The notes: a model not told the origin generated them from the letters alone. DNA of 64,000 nt from Flagellatimonas centrodinii (GCF_016918765.2 NZ_CP092104.1:186001-250000); one strand, 5' to 3'; positions 18,143 through 28,447 are shown, counted from the stretch's first letter. Made by a program: numbers and translations.

Positions 18143-18786
18143 GACTGCGCCACCGGTTCGACATCGGCCAGATCATCGATCTTGAACTGCAACAGCATGC
18201 GATTCGGCGCGGTATCGTCCAGCGCCGCCAAGGCCTGGACATAGGCGGCTCGCGCCGCAACGCGGTCCCCCTGGGTCAACAGCACGTCGCCGCGCAGCTC
18301 GGCGTACAGGGCTTCAAAGCCGACAGGCTCGGACGACAGACGCTCCAGCGCCGCCTCAACCTGCCCGCGCTGAAAGTCAACACGGGCCAGGCGATGGTTG
18401 GCAATCGCCACCAGCCCGTCGTCGTCACCATTGTCCGCAACCCACAGCAGCGCCACCCGGGCAGCGTCCAGGTCCCCCTGTTCGACCGCGAGCTCCGCCT
18501 GCACCAGACGCGCCATCGCCGCATAAGGACTTCCGGAGAATTCGCGCGCCAAGGTATCGGCCATGCGGCGGACCTCGTCGGCAGCGCCGTCGGTGCGGGC
18601 CACCTGGAGGTCATCGTAAATCTGTGATGCCTGCAGCGACTTGCCCTCACGGGCACCCTGATAGCCCTCCCAGCCGAAAATGGCGGCAAGACCGATGCCC
18701 AGACCGGCGGCCAGCGCCTTCCAGTTCTCGTGCCACCACTTCTTGAGGGCGTCGATTTGTGCTTCGTCGTCGTAGTGCGTCGCCAC
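18139..18786 (-). CDS. yfgM: YfgM-type ancillary SecYEG translocon subunit
   Basis: 215-residue inner-membrane protein with one TM (about residues 28-46, AAGLGIGLAAIFGW) and a periplasmic TPR-like region of helical pairs. The N-terminal DDEAQIDALKKWWHENWK is diagnostic for the YfgM/TPR_21 family. It links SecYEG to periplasmic chaperones such as PpiD. The start codon is GTG (18784-18786). It sits between hisS and bamB as usual. Confidence 0.92.
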   Translation of the reverse strand: MATHYDDEAQIDALKKWWHENWKALAAGLGIGLAAIFGWEGYQGAREGKSLQASQIYDDLQVARTDGAADEVRRMADTLAREFSGSPYAAMARLVQAELAVEQGDLDAARVALLWVADNGDDDGLVAIANHRLARVDFQRGQVEAALERLSSEPVGFEALYAELRGDVLLTQGDRVAARAAYVQALAALDDTAPNRMLLQFKIDDLADVEPVAQS

Positions 18787-18807
18787 GGTCCGTTTCTCGT
18801 CCTGATG

Positions 18808-20076
18808 TTAGGTGTGTAGCAGACCGCCGAGATGGCCCGGCAGTTCTGATTGGGCGATCATCGCCGGTTCTGCAGCATTCCGCAGGGATTTTACTTGAAT
18901 GACGCCGTCGGCAAGCTCGGCGTCACCCAGTACCAGGGCCACTGCGGCGCCCAGTCGATCAGCGCGAGATAGCTGACTCTTGAGCTTGCCGCCGCCAGCA
19001 CTGACCACCAGCCGCAGCGCCGGCAGCGCATCCCGCAGGCTCTCGCCCAATCGGGCAGCAGCACGCGCCGCAGCGTCCCCTTGGGTACAGAGCACCGCAT
19101 GTGGCGCCTGCGAGGGGGTCTCTACATTCGCGGCTTTCATCAGCAGGATCAGACGCTCGATTCCGCAGGCCCACCCCACCGCCGGCGTCGCTGCGCCGCC
19201 CAGCTGGGTCACCAAGCCATCATACCGCCCGCCAGCGCACACCGTACCCTGGCTGCCGAGCTGGGTGGTGGTCCACTCGAACACGCCACGCGCGTAGTAG
19301 TCGAGGCCGCGGACGATCCGCGGGTTCACCACGAAGTCGATGCCGAGATCCGCCAGCCCCTGCTGCAGGCCATCGAAGTGCGCGCGGTCATCGTCGTCGA
19401 GGAAATCGGTGATGCGCGGCGCATCGGCCACCAGCGCCTGTGTCGCCGGCACCTTGGAGTCGAGCACCCGTAGCGGGTTGCTCAGCAGTCGCCGCTGCGA
19501 ATCGGTGTCCAGCGCGGCTGCATGCTGCTGCAGAAAACCGGTCAAGGCCTGTCGATAGCGGGCGCGGCTGTCGCTGTTGCCGAGCGAGTTGATCTCGAGC
19601 TGCACGCCGTCGAGTCCGAGCCGACGCAACAGTCGCGCCGACAAGGCAATGACCTCGACGTCGATATCCGGACCGGGCACGCCATAAACCTCGGCACCGA
19701 TCTGGTGAAATTGCCGATAGCGGCCGGCCTGTGGCCGCTCGTGCCTGAACATCGGTCCGGCGTACCAAAGCCGCTGCTGCTGGTTGTGCAACAGCCCATG
19801 CTCCAGCCCGGCGCGCACACAACTGGCGGTGCCTTCCGGTCGCAGACTGAGGTTGTCACCCTCACGGTCATCAAAGCTGAACATTTCCTTTTCGACGACG
19901 TCGGTGACTTCGCCGATGGCCCGCTTGAACAGCGCCGTGTGCTCCAGCAACGGCGTCCGGATCTCGCGGTAGCCATAGGCCGCGAAGGTCGCGGCGGCGG
20001 TGGCCTCAACGTGCTGCCAGATCGCCGTGTCGGCCGGCAGGATATCGTTGAAGCCACGCAGTGACTGCAACTTCAC
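18808..20076 (-). CDS. hisS: Histidyl-tRNA synthetase
   Basis: Class II aminoacyl-tRNA synthetase, 422 residues, charging tRNA-His in the cytosol. It starts LRGFNDILP as HisS proteins do. Motif 2 is [20 protein letters not shown], with [13 protein letters not shown] and GGRYDGL later, then the C-terminal anticodon-binding domain. The start is GTG at 20076, overlapping the ispG stop (GTGA), so translation is probably coupled. Confidence 0.97.
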   Translation of the reverse strand: MKLQSLRGFNDILPADTAIWQHVEATAAATFAAYGYREIRTPLLEHTALFKRAIGEVTDVVEKEMFSFDDREGDNLSLRPEGTASCVRAGLEHGLLHNQQQRLWYAGPMFRHERPQAGRYRQFHQIGAEVYGVPGPDIDVEVIALSARLLRRLGLDGVQLEINSLGNSDSRARYRQALTGFLQQHAAALDTDSQRRLLSNPLRVLDSKVPATQALVADAPRITDFLDDDDRAHFDGLQQGLADLGIDFVVNPRIVRGLDYYARGVFEWTTTQLGSQGTVCAGGRYDGLVTQLGGAATPAVGWACGIERLILLMKAANVETPSQAPHAVLCTQGDAAARAAARLGESLRDALPALRLVVSAGGGKLKSQLSRADRLGAAVALVLGDAELADGVIQVKSLRNAAEPAMIAQSELPGHLGGLLHT

Positions 20077-21182
20077 GGTGCCGCCTCACGCGCCTTGCGG
20101 CGAGCTTCGAGTTTGGCGCGCACCAGCCCTTCGAGCCGGTCCACCAGATCGTCATTGTGCGCCTTGTGCTGGATGCGGCCATCCTCATAGATCGAGTTGG
20201 GGCGACCGCCCGCCACCCCCAGCGCGGCCTCGCGTGCCTCGCCCGGGCCATTGACGACGCAGCCGATCACCGCCAGATCCAGTGGCTCGTCGATGCCGTC
20301 GAAACGTTGCTCCAGCTCGGCCACCACCTTGACCACATCGAAATTCTGTCGCGAGCAACTGGGGCAGGCCACCAGGTTGATCCCACGGTTACGCAGGTGT
20401 AGCGACTTGAGGATGTCCCAACCCACCTTGACCTCCTCTAGCGGGTCGGCAGCCAACGACACCCGCAGGGTATCGCCGATGCCTTCCGCCAGCAGCATGC
20501 CAAGCCCGATCGCACTCTTTACCGCACCGGCGCGGGCGCCCCCGGCTTCGGTAATGCCCAGATGCAGGGGCTGCTCGATCTGTGCCGACAGCTTGCGGTA
20601 CGCCTCGACGGTCATGAATACATCCGAGGCCTTGAGGCTGACCTTGAACTCCTGGAAGTCCCGCTTCATCAACAGGTCGATGTGGCGCAACGCGGATTCC
20701 ACCAGCGCATCCGAGTTGGGCTCGCCGTACTTCTCCTGCAGATCGGCTTCCAGCGATCCGGCGTTGACCCCGATGCGGATCGGGATCCCGTGGTGTCGCG
20801 CGCAAGCGACGATTTCATCGACCTTGCGCTCGCCACCGATATTGCCGGGGTTGATGCGCAGGCAATCAGCGCCGGCTTCGGCTGCCGCCAGGCCACATTT
20901 GTAATTGAAGTGGATATCCGCCACCAGCGGCATGTAACCGACGGCGCGCTTGATCTCGCCGAATGCACGCGCCGCGGCCAAGGTTGGTACTGACACCCGG
21001 ACGATGTCGGCGCCGGCCTTCTGTGCCGCCTGAATCTGGGCGACGGTGGCGGCGACGTCCTCGGTGTCAGTGTTGGTCATGGTCTGCACCGCGATCGGCG
21101 CGTCACCACCGACGGTCACGCGGCCAACACGGATTGCCCGTGTCGGCCGGCGCACGATCTGGTGCTGGCTTCTCATCGCCAC
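20073..21182 (-). CDS. ispG: 4-hydroxy-3-methylbut-2-enyl diphosphate synthase
   Basis: Penultimate MEP-pathway enzyme, using a [4Fe-4S] cluster to make HMBPP, 369 residues. An N-terminal TIM barrel begins at [20 protein letters not shown]. Cluster ligands lie in the C-terminal domain: [10 protein letters not shown], then [10 protein letters not shown]. Two starts are possible. The GTG at 21182 has GGAGGAG 7 bases upstream and is used here; the ATG at 21176 is two codons later. Dependence on Fe-S supply fits the nearby isc-like operon. Confidence 0.96.
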   Translation of the reverse strand: MAMRSQHQIVRRPTRAIRVGRVTVGGDAPIAVQTMTNTDTEDVAATVAQIQAAQKAGADIVRVSVPTLAAARAFGEIKRAVGYMPLVADIHFNYKCGLAAAEAGADCLRINPGNIGGERKVDEIVACARHHGIPIRIGVNAGSLEADLQEKYGEPNSDALVESALRHIDLLMKRDFQEFKVSLKASDVFMTVEAYRKLSAQIEQPLHLGITEAGGARAGAVKSAIGLGMLLAEGIGDTLRVSLAADPLEEVKVGWDILKSLHLRNRGINLVACPSCSRQNFDVVKVVAELEQRFDGIDEPLDLAVIGCVVNGPGEAREAALGVAGGRPNSIYEDGRIQHKAHNDDLVDRLEGLVRAKLEARRKAREAAP

Positions 21183-21199
21183 CGGAATACTCCTCCGCC

Positions 21200-22102
21200 T
21201 CAGTCAGCCGACAACGGCAGCTGCAAGCGCGCAGTGTTGTTGGTCTGCGTGAACGGGGCCAGATCGATGGCGGTGCCGTTCGCCAGGAGCTCAACGCCCG
21301 GGGCGTTGCCGAGAAACACCGACAATGGCGGTGTACCGCGTAACTGCTGATCCTGGCCCGGGTTCATCAGGCCGTTGATCAGCGCCGCCCCGGCGCCGTC
21401 ATTGACCCGCACCCACGAGGTTTCGGTGAACCGCAGTGTCAGCTGCACCTCATCCGACGTGGCGTCCCGGGACGGCGACGACGTTGGTGTCGGGACGGGT
21501 TGTGCAACAACCGCTGCATTGTCGTCGGATACGGCCACGTCATCCGCTGCCGTCGGCGCCACTATGGCGGCATCGGCGGGGGTCGGTGACGGCGTCACGC
21601 TGCGCAGCGGGTTGACGGCAACCGCGGTCTCCGGCGCGCTGGGCACCCCCGCTTCAATCGTCCGGCCACGTTCCATCCACAGGAACACCGCCACCCCGAT
21701 CACGCCGATCAACAGGACAATACTGACGAGCCGCGCCAACCAACCCGCGCCGTCCCCCTTGCTCGGTGACAGCCGGATCTTGGCGGGCATGCGCGGCGCA
21801 CTGGGCGTCACCCGACTGGCATAGGCCGCCAGCAGCTGGTCTTCCGGCACGTCCAGCACCTTGGCGCATTTGCGGTAGTAGCCACGCACGTAGACAGGCT
21901 CAAGCAAGGCACCAAAATCGTCGGTTTCCAGGGCTTCCAGGGTGTTGCGCGCCAGCTTCGTCTGATCCGCCAGCGTCTCCAGACTCATCTGCCGGGCCTC
22001 GCGCGCTGCGCGGATCAGTGCGCCAGGCGAGGCCGGTGCCGGCGCTTGTGAGTGCTCGACGGGCACTTCGGAACCTTCGGGGGGGAGTTGTTCAGCGGTC
22101 AT
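21200..22102 (-). CDS. rodZ: Cytoskeletal protein RodZ
   Basis: MreB partner controlling rod shape, 300 residues, bitopic in the inner membrane. The N-terminal HTH (about 25-95: [20 protein letters not shown]... [13 protein letters not shown]) lies in the cytoplasm. A single TM ([17 protein letters not shown], about 126-142) and an Ala/Thr/Pro-rich linker lead to a periplasmic DUF4115 beta domain ([16 protein letters not shown]). The ATG overlaps the pilF stop. Confidence 0.93.
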   Translation of the reverse strand: MTAEQLPPEGSEVPVEHSQAPAPASPGALIRAAREARQMSLETLADQTKLARNTLEALETDDFGALLEPVYVRGYYRKCAKVLDVPEDQLLAAYASRVTPSAPRMPAKIRLSPSKGDGAGWLARLVSIVLLIGVIGVAVFLWMERGRTIEAGVPSAPETAVAVNPLRSVTPSPTPADAAIVAPTAADDVAVSDDNAAVVAQPVPTPTSSPSRDATSDEVQLTLRFTETSWVRVNDGAGAALINGLMNPGQDQQLRGTPPLSVFLGNAPGVELLANGTAIDLAPFTQTNNTARLQLPLSAD

Positions 22103-22896
22103 GAATTCGGCTTCTGGACGGCTTCTGGGGATTCGGGAAAATCGGCTTTCAACCGTAGCAAGTATCGTGCAGCCGCCTCCGGGTTCCCCAGGGCACGCTC
22201 GGCCCGCACCCGCAACAGCAGCGTCTCGGCGGTGGGCGGTGCGACCGCCTCATAGCGCTCGAGCAGCGCGCGTGCGCGAACCGCATCCTGTCGCGACAGG
22301 CTTATCGCGGCAAGCTGCGCCAGCGCATCGGGAAACGACGGGTCATGCTCCAGCGCCCGCACCAGATAACCTTCGGCTTCGACCGGCGCGCTCTCGCGGA
22401 GGCAAACGGCTGCATTGGTCCAGGCCGCCTCGGGTGTGGCGTAGCGCGGCGATTCGGCGGCGGCGAGCAGCAGCCTGACCCCTTCAGCCTGGCGTTCACG
22501 CTCGCACAAGAACACCCCCAGATTGTTGCGCGCCGAGGGGTCGCCGGGCGCCAGTGCCAATGCCTTGCGAAAGGCCTGCTCGGCCTTGTCCGGCTCGCCC
22601 AGCCGCTGGTGCAACACCCCCATCACCGACCAGGTGACGGACATGTCAGGCGCGTAGTGCAAGGCACGCTTGAGTTTGTCTTCGGCCTGCACGAACTGGC
22701 CACGGCGCAGGTAGTCCGCACCGAGCTGGGTGTTGATGCGTGCCGCCTCCTGCCGGTCTTCGGAGGACAGGCCCTTGCTGGCGCAGGCGGACACCGCCAG
22801 CGCGAGACACAGCACGACTGCCGTCGACAGTACCCGGACGCCCGTGATCACCGGGGATGCAGCCGTCGGGTGTCGGTGGCGGGCCTGCGGATTCAT
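22099..22896 (-). CDS. pilF: Type IV pilus biogenesis/stability lipoprotein PilF (PilW)
   Basis: TPR outer-membrane lipoprotein that lets the PilQ secretin assemble, 265 residues. The lipobox is VSAC (Cys38) after a longish signal. Consecutive TPR units follow (NTQLGADYLRRGQFVQAEDK, SVMGVLHQRLGEPDKAEQAF, NNLGVFLCERERQAEGV). Its position between rlmN and rodZ is the standard gammaproteobacterial one. Together with pilJ it indicates that the organism makes type IV pili. Its start overlaps the rlmN stop. Confidence 0.92.
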   Translation of the reverse strand: MNPQARHRHPTAASPVITGVRVLSTAVVLCLALAVSACASKGLSSEDRQEAARINTQLGADYLRRGQFVQAEDKLKRALHYAPDMSVTWSVMGVLHQRLGEPDKAEQAFRKALALAPGDPSARNNLGVFLCERERQAEGVRLLLAAAESPRYATPEAAWTNAAVCLRESAPVEAEGYLVRALEHDPSFPDALAQLAAISLSRQDAVRARALLERYEAVAPPTAETLLLRVRAERALGNPEAAARYLLRLKADFPESPEAVQKPNS

Positions 22897-24089
22897 TGGC
22901 TCACCACCGGGATGCCGCGCAGGCGGTTCTTCTGGCGGGACTCCACCCGACCGACGAGTTGTCCGCAGGCCGCGTCGATATCGTCGCCCCGCGTCTTGCG
23001 AACGGTGGTGACGATGCGTTTGCCGCGCAGCACGTCTGAAAACGCCCGAATCCGTTCCGGAGAGGAGCGCCGGTAGTCGGTCTCGGGGAACGGATTGAAG
23101 GGAATCAGGTTGACCTTGGCCGGCATCCCGTTCAACAGACGTGCCAGATCGCGCGCCAGTGCCGGGCTGTCGTTGATGCCATCGAGCATCACGTATTCGT
23201 AGACGATGTGCGCCTTGCGATCCTTGCCATCGGTATAGCGGCGACAGGCCGCCATCAGCTCGGCCACCGGATACTTTCGGTTGATCGGCACCAGTTGATC
23301 ACGAAGCGAATCGACCGGGGCGTGCAGGGACACCGCCAATGCGGTGTCGACGTCGGTGCGGAGGCGATCCATGAATGGCACCAGACCGCTGGTGGAGACG
23401 GTGACACGGCGCTTCGACAGGCCGAAGCCGTGGTCATCGAGCAATACGCGGATCGCTGTGAGTACCGCCTGGTAATTGGCCAGCGGCTCCCCCATGCCCA
23501 TGAACACGACGTTGGAGATATTGCGATCAGTCTGGAAGTTGCACCCCAGGGTGCGCGCCGCAAACCAGACCTGGGCGATGATCTCGGCGGCTGTCATGTT
23601 GCGATTGAGACCCTGCTGCGCAGTGGAGCAGAAGCTGCAATCCATCGCGCACCCGACCTGCGAGGACACGCACAGGGTGCCGCGATAACGGCCGGCAACC
23701 CCGTCCACCGGGTCGCGGCGGCGGGTTTCCGGGTCACCTTCAGGGATGAACACCGTCTCGATGGCGTTGCCCCCCGACAGTCGCAGCCCCCACTTGCGGG
23801 TGCCATCAACCGAAGTCTGTTCTGCCACCAGCTCCGGCGGACGGACCTCGAAATGATCGGCCATGCGGTTGCGCAGATCGCGGCTGAGATTGCTCATCTC
23901 GGCAAAGTCGTCGATACCGCGACGGTACATCCACTGCATTACCTGATCGGCCCGGAACGCCTTTTCACCCATGCGGGCAAACGCCTCCCGCAGGTGTTCG
24001 CGATCAAGCCCGAACAGGTTCACCCGCTCCGCCCCCGGGCCGGTGGACGGGTCCACGACGTGCGGTTCAGGGGCGGAGTGGGCGTTCAT
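22893..24089 (-). CDS. rlmN: Dual-specificity rRNA/tRNA methyltransferase RlmN
   Basis: Radical-SAM enzyme methylating C2 of A2503 in 23S rRNA and A37 in some tRNAs, 398 residues. The cluster motif CAMDCSFC is at Cys147/151/154, and MGMGEPLANY and SLHAPVDSLRDQLVPINRKYP are typical. The cysteine near the C terminus (DDIDAACGQL) is the methyl-carrier residue of the family. It lies between ndk and pilF. Confidence 0.96.
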   Translation of the reverse strand: MNAHSAPEPHVVDPSTGPGAERVNLFGLDREHLREAFARMGEKAFRADQVMQWMYRRGIDDFAEMSNLSRDLRNRMADHFEVRPPELVAEQTSVDGTRKWGLRLSGGNAIETVFIPEGDPETRRRDPVDGVAGRYRGTLCVSSQVGCAMDCSFCSTAQQGLNRNMTAAEIIAQVWFAARTLGCNFQTDRNISNVVFMGMGEPLANYQAVLTAIRVLLDDHGFGLSKRRVTVSTSGLVPFMDRLRTDVDTALAVSLHAPVDSLRDQLVPINRKYPVAELMAACRRYTDGKDRKAHIVYEYVMLDGINDSPALARDLARLLNGMPAKVNLIPFNPFPETDYRRSSPERIRAFSDVLRGKRIVTTVRKTRGDDIDAACGQLVGRVESRQKNRLRGIPVVSQ

Positions 24090-24125
24090 GGGGGGATCAC
24101 GGCCGAAAGCGCTCGGCCGTCGGTC

Positions 24126-24557
24126 TCAGCGCGTGCGCGGGCAGAGTTCGATCGCGCGGAAGAAGTAGGCGATCTCGGTCGCCGCATTCTCGAGGCTGTC
24201 GGAGCCGTGAACGGCGTTCTCGTCGATGCTCTCGGCAAAATCGGCGCGGATCGTGCCGGCTTCAGCCTTTTTCGGATCGGTTGCGCCCATGATGTCGCGA
24301 TGGGTGACGACGGCACTTTCACCTTCGAGCACCGACACGACCACCGGACCGCTGGTCATGAAGCGCACCAGATCGCCAAAGAAGGGGCGTTCCTTGTGCA
24401 CGGCGTAGAAACCGCCGGCTTCGCCTTCGGTAAGGTGCATCATGCGGCTAGCGACGATCTTGAGGCCGGCTTTTTCAAAGCGGGCATAAATGTCGCCGAT
24501 GTGGTTTTTGGCAACAGCGTCCGGCTTGATGATCGACAGGGTACGTTCCACAGCCAC
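24126..24557 (-). CDS. ndk: Nucleoside diphosphate kinase
   Basis: Transfers the gamma-phosphate of ATP to NDPs through a phospho-histidine. It has 143 residues, the normal length. It starts [15 protein letters not shown]; the active His is His117 in ENAVHGSDS. It is the first gene of the housekeeping block, and a TATACT box lies 54 bp upstream. Confidence 0.97.
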   Translation of the reverse strand: MAVERTLSIIKPDAVAKNHIGDIYARFEKAGLKIVASRMMHLTEGEAGGFYAVHKERPFFGDLVRFMTSGPVVVSVLEGESAVVTHRDIMGATDPKKAEAGTIRADFAESIDENAVHGSDSLENAATEIAYFFRAIELCPRTR

Positions 24558-24610
24558 GGTTCAACTCCTCGGGTCGGTCGGGCGGTGCGCCCGTGAAAAG
24601 AAAGCCCGGA

Positions 24611-24616
24611 AGTATA
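24611..24616 (-). promoter_or_regulatory. Candidate -10 box for ndk
   Basis: TATACT on the minus strand, 54 bp before the ndk ATG in the gap after iscA. No good -35 was found. Confidence 0.35.
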
Positions 24617-24652
24617 CAACGCCCGTCATGTCAGCCGCCGGTGATACGGGCT

Positions 24653-24979
24653 TCAGACGGCGAAACTCTCTCCGCAGCCACAAGTGGCCTTGACGTTGGG
24701 ATTGAGGAACTTGAAGCTCTCGTTCAGGCCGTCCCGCTGAAAGTCGACGGTGATGCCGGTCAGCTGCTGCAGATGCTCGCGCGCCACCACCACCTTGGCC
24801 TGGTGCTGCTCGAAGACCAGATCGCCATCGGCAATCGCATCGGCATAGTCGAGGGTGTAGGCATAGCCCGAGCAGCCGGACCGCTTGACCCCCACCCGCA
24901 ATCCAACGCCGCGCCCTCGCGATTCCAGCTGGTTGCGGATGCGCCGGGCGGCGGCTTCTGTCAGTTGTACATCATTCAT
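24653..24979 (-). CDS. iscA: A-type Fe-S carrier IscA
   Basis: 108-residue Fe-S carrier/iron donor. The three ligand cysteines are Cys36 (SGCSGYAY), Cys100 and Cys102 (TCGCGESF), so it should be functional. It is the last gene of the cysE-desulfurase operon; its ATG overlaps the preceding stop. The usual hscB-hscA-fdx genes and iscR do not follow. Confidence 0.93.
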   Translation of the reverse strand: MNDVQLTEAAARRIRNQLESRGRGVGLRVGVKRSGCSGYAYTLDYADAIADGDLVFEQHQAKVVVAREHLQQLTGITVDFQRDGLNESFKFLNPNVKATCGCGESFAV

Positions 24980-25359
24980 GAGGTTTCCTCGGCAAGGCGG
25001 ACCATCGCCCGCACGACATCTTCTGCCATGAGACCACAGTGGGCCTTGTCGGCGCCGATTTCAAGCGCCGCCCGGCAGGTGGCGGCCACGCCATCGGTCG
25101 ACGGCGGCCAAGACTGGTCCGGGAGCACTTCGGTCAGCCACTGCCCCACCGCCACCGTCACCGGGCATCCGAGGGCCTGGAACCGGGCCTCGAGGATGCG
25201 CCCGTCGACACATCGGATGCTCACCGCCAGTTGCGCGGCCGCCGCGGGGCTGCCGACGATCACCTGACGGCAGTCCGGCCCGTCAAGGCGCCCCACCCTG
25301 GCCGGCGCGACAAACCGCCGCCATACCGGCGCGGGATACCCGAACACGTTCTCCATCAT
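24976..25359 (-). CDS. IscU-like scaffold protein lacking the first ligand Cys
   Basis: 127 residues with the IscU/NifU-N pattern: VGRLDG, EARFQALGCPVTVAVGQWLTE, and the C-terminal KAHCGLMAEDVVRAMV. IscU needs three cysteines and one Asp. Here Cys65 (GC) and Cys108 (KAHC) are kept, but the PACGD segment reads PAAAAQ, so the first Cys and the Asp are both Ala. Either it is a diverged scaffold that binds a cluster differently, or it has become a regulator or sulfur-relay partner of the desulfurases. Two tandem ATGs (25359, 25356) overlap the upstream stop. Confidence 0.78.
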   Translation of the reverse strand: MMENVFGYPAPVWRRFVAPARVGRLDGPDCRQVIVGSPAAAAQLAVSIRCVDGRILEARFQALGCPVTVAVGQWLTEVLPDQSWPPSTDGVAATCRAALEIGADKAHCGLMAEDVVRAMVRLAEETS

Positions 25360-26501
25360 GCCGGCGCCCAGTTGCGCAGGGTGCGAACGGCATCGGCTAC
25401 AGCGGCAGCAGCAGCGTCGATCTCGGCGGCAGTGGTGCCGCGCCCCAACGACAGCCGCAGCGAGGCGTCGGCGAGCGCATCGGCATGGCCCAGCGCCCGC
25501 AACACGAACGAGGGTTCGCGGGTGGCGGAGGAGCAGGCCGCGCCGCTGGAGACCGCCAGACCCGGCAGCCGGGCCCGCAATGCCTCGCCATCGACACCGT
25601 CAAAACTGACGTTGAGGATGTGTGGCGCCACCGGGCCCCCTCCATTTCGCTGCAGCTGGCCCGCCAGTGCCTCCGACAGGGCTCGCCACAACCGCTCGCG
25701 AAGCGCAGCGACACGGGTAGCACCCTCGCTGCGCTGGGCAGCAACGGCGCGTGCCGCCGCGCCGAAGCCGACAATCTGGTGCGTCGGCAGCGTGCCCGAC
25801 CGCATGCCCTGCTCCTGGCCACCGCCGTGCAGCTGCGGGGACAGCCGGGCGCGTGGCCGTCGACAGACATAAAGCGCGCCGATGCCCTTGGGGCCGTAAA
25901 GCTTGTGCGCCGACAGCGACAGCAGGTCCACCGGCACCTGGCGCAGATCGATCGGCAGCCAGGCAGCCGCCTGGGCGGCATCGACATGAAACAGGATCCC
26001 GCGGGCGCGCAGTTCCGGCGCCAGGGCCTCGATCGGATTGATCACGCCCAATTCGTTGTTGACCCACATCAGGCTCACCAGCGCGGTATCCGGGCGCAGC
26101 GCCGCCCGCACCTGGTCCGCCGAGATCCGGCCCTCGCGGTCGGGGGTCAGCCAGGTCACGCGATGGCCCTGGGCTTCCAGCCAGCGCAGGGTGTCGAGCG
26201 TTGCCTTGTGTTCAATGCGGCTGCTGACAAGATGGGCCCCGCGGACGCCGCGAAACTCGAGCGCCCCCTTCAGCGCCAGATTGATCGACTCGGTGGCGCC
26301 ACTGGTCCACACCAGGTCGGCCGGCGCCGCGCCCATCAGGTCGGCCACCTCACCGCGCGCCTGTTCGACGGCCTGACGGGCACGTCGGCCGTCAGCATGA
26401 TCCGACGCCGGATTGGCATGACGTTGCGACAGCCAGGGCCACATCGCATCCAGCGCCTCGGCGGCCAGCGGGGTGGTGGCGGCATGGTCGAGGTCGATCA
26501 T
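25356..26501 (-). CDS. Cysteine desulfurase (second of a tandem pair)
   Basis: PLP-dependent enzyme of the NifS/IscS class V family, 381 residues, removing sulfur from cysteine as a protein persulfide. The start MIDLDHAATTPLA, the PLP lysine Lys200 (SAHKLYGPKG) and the active Cys323 in SSGAACSSATREPS are intact. The short loop around Cys323 lies between the IscS and SufS types. Sequence divergence from the upstream copy is considerable, so this is an old duplication. It overlaps that copy by ATGA and the IscU-like gene by 4 bp. Confidence 0.93.
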   Translation of the reverse strand: MIDLDHAATTPLAAEALDAMWPWLSQRHANPASDHADGRRARQAVEQARGEVADLMGAAPADLVWTSGATESINLALKGALEFRGVRGAHLVSSRIEHKATLDTLRWLEAQGHRVTWLTPDREGRISADQVRAALRPDTALVSLMWVNNELGVINPIEALAPELRARGILFHVDAAQAAAWLPIDLRQVPVDLLSLSAHKLYGPKGIGALYVCRRPRARLSPQLHGGGQEQGMRSGTLPTHQIVGFGAAARAVAAQRSEGATRVAALRERLWRALSEALAGQLQRNGGGPVAPHILNVSFDGVDGEALRARLPGLAVSSGAACSSATREPSFVLRALGHADALADASLRLSLGRGTTAAEIDAAAAAVADAVRTLRNWAPA

Positions 26502-27616
26502 GGCGTGGCCAGCGCCCGCAGTGCGTCGATGAATGCATCGATTTCATCCACCGTGTTGCCGATCCCCAGGCTGGCACGCACGGCGCCGAACGCGACGTCG
26601 GGGTCCACGCCCATCGCCAGCAGCACATGACTGGGCTCGCCGCTGCCACTGGCACAGGCCGAGCCACTGGAAACGCAAAAGCCCCGACGGTCGAGCTGCA
26701 TCAGCAAGGCCTCGCCGGCCCACCCCGGCAAGGCGAACTGCACGGTATTGGGTAGCCGCTCGGCCGCCTCTGCGAAGATGCGGACCCCGGCGCACGTGCG
26801 CAGCCCGGCCTCCAGGCGCTGCCGCAGCGCCAACATGTGGTCCATCCGCGATTCCAGCTGGGCCTGCGCCTGGGCGCAGGCCGCGCCAAACCCGACGATC
26901 GCGGGGACGTTGAGCGTGCCGCCCCGCAGCCCGCCTTCCTGTGCTCCACCGTGCTGCTGGGTCTGCAGGTCCACCGGCGCCACGCGCACCAGGGCGCCGA
27001 CGCCCTTCGGCCCATAGAGCTTGTGGCTGGAAAGGCTCAGCAGGTCAGCACCGAGCGTGGTGACATCCAGCGCCAGCTTGCCAGCGGCCTGCACCGCATC
27101 GACGTGCAGCAGCGCCCCCGCGGCATGGATCTGCGGTGCCAGTGTCGCCAGATCATGCAGGACGCCGGTCTCGTTGTTGGCGCGCATCAGTGACACCAGC
27201 AGGGTCGGCTGGCGCAGCGCATGCGCCAACCCTTCCGACTGCAACAGCCCATCGCCATCGACCGGTAGCGCCACCACGTCGACCCCCGAGGTCCGCAAGG
27301 ATTCCGCCGCCTCCATTACCGCGGGATGCTCGGTGGCCCCGTAGGCAATACGGGCAGGCACCCCCGGGCTCAGCAGCCCCTTGAGTGCGAGGTTGTTCGC
27401 CTCGGTACCCCCCGAGGTCCAGATCACATCCTGCGGCCGGGCGCCGACCAGCGCCGCGACCTCGCCCCGCGCCTGTTCGACGGCATCACGTGCCGCCCGT
27501 CCCAACCGATGCAGAGACGAGGCATTGGCGTAGGGGCCGGTCAAATAGGGCAGCATCGCCTCCAGCACCTCGGGTGCCAACGGCGTGGTGGCGTTGTGGT
27601 CCAGGTAAATCGCCAC
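26498..27616 (-). CDS. Cysteine desulfurase IscS/NifS type (first of a tandem pair)
   Basis: 372 residues. PLP enzyme with His97, Asp173, the PLP lysine Lys199 (SSHKLYGPKG) and persulfide Cys321 in SSGSACASGSGEPS. The GTG at 27616 is used because the protein then begins VAIYLDHNATTPLA, exactly at the family start, 4 bp after the cysE stop; the longer frame upstream would overlap cysE. With the second desulfurase directly downstream, the organism may split sulfur between two acceptors. Confidence 0.93.
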   Translation of the reverse strand: MAIYLDHNATTPLAPEVLEAMLPYLTGPYANASSLHRLGRAARDAVEQARGEVAALVGARPQDVIWTSGGTEANNLALKGLLSPGVPARIAYGATEHPAVMEAAESLRTSGVDVVALPVDGDGLLQSEGLAHALRQPTLLVSLMRANNETGVLHDLATLAPQIHAAGALLHVDAVQAAGKLALDVTTLGADLLSLSSHKLYGPKGVGALVRVAPVDLQTQQHGGAQEGGLRGGTLNVPAIVGFGAACAQAQAQLESRMDHMLALRQRLEAGLRTCAGVRIFAEAAERLPNTVQFALPGWAGEALLMQLDRRGFCVSSGSACASGSGEPSHVLLAMGVDPDVAFGAVRASLGIGNTVDEIDAFIDALRALATP

Positions 27617-27620
27617 CGGC

Positions 27621-28388
27621 TCAGTCGCGGTCGGCGGCGGTGGCGTCGCGGCAGAACGCCGGCAATTCCAGCGTCTCCAGATCCGCCTCGCGGATACCGA
27701 CATCGTGGGCCCGCAGTGCCTCGCAGATGCGGTGCAGCTGTGCATCCTGCTGCTGGATGTGGGTCAGCATCTTCGACAGGGTCAAAGCCACCGGGTCGGG
27801 CATGTCCCGCGACAGACCGTAGGCATCGAAGCCGAGCGACTGGGCCAACGCGGTATGCGCCTCGGACGGCGGCTGCGCTTCCTGCACGATGCGGGCAGGG
27901 ATCCCCACCACCGTGGCGCCCGCCGGCACCGGCTTGACCACCACCGAGTTGGAGCCGATGCGGGCGCCGACACCAATCTCGATCGGCCCCAGGACCTTGG
28001 CGCCGGCGCCGATGACCACCCCGTTACCCAAGGTTGGGTGGCGCTTGCCGTTGTTCCAACTGACGCCGCCCAGGGTGACGCCGTGGTAGAGGGTGACATC
28101 ATCGCCCACGTCCGCGGTCTCGCCGATGACCACCCCCATGCCGTGATCGATGAACAGACGTCGCCCGATGCGGGCGCCCGGATGAATCTCGATGCCGGTC
28201 AGCCAGCGCCAGATGCCGGCATGCCAGCGCGCCAACCAGCGCAGACCCCGATGCCACAGCCAATGGCTCAGACGATGGGCCCAGACGGCATGCAGCCCCG
28301 GATAACAGGTCAGCACTTCCCAGGTGGTCCGGGCGGCCGGATCACGTTGGAACACGCTGGCGATGTCGTCTCGGATGCGCTGGAACAT
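27621..28388 (-). CDS. cysE: Serine O-acetyltransferase
   Basis: Makes O-acetylserine, the committed step of cysteine synthesis, 255 residues. An N-terminal helical region precedes the left-handed beta-helix of hexapeptide repeats ([60 protein letters not shown]). The substrate loop [10 protein letters not shown] resembles the CysE GxxxGxRHP loop. It leads the operon with the desulfurases, so cysteine supply and cysteine desulfuration are genetically joined. Confidence 0.94.
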   Translation of the reverse strand: MFQRIRDDIASVFQRDPAARTTWEVLTCYPGLHAVWAHRLSHWLWHRGLRWLARWHAGIWRWLTGIEIHPGARIGRRLFIDHGMGVVIGETADVGDDVTLYHGVTLGGVSWNNGKRHPTLGNGVVIGAGAKVLGPIEIGVGARIGSNSVVVKPVPAGATVVGIPARIVQEAQPPSEAHTALAQSLGFDAYGLSRDMPDPVALTLSKMLTHIQQQDAQLHRICEALRAHDVGIREADLETLELPAFCRDATAADRD

Positions 28389-28447
28389 GGGAACCCCATT
28401 CCGCAGTGGATGCGTAGTGTAAGGCCGCCTCCCGGACGCTGCCCATG

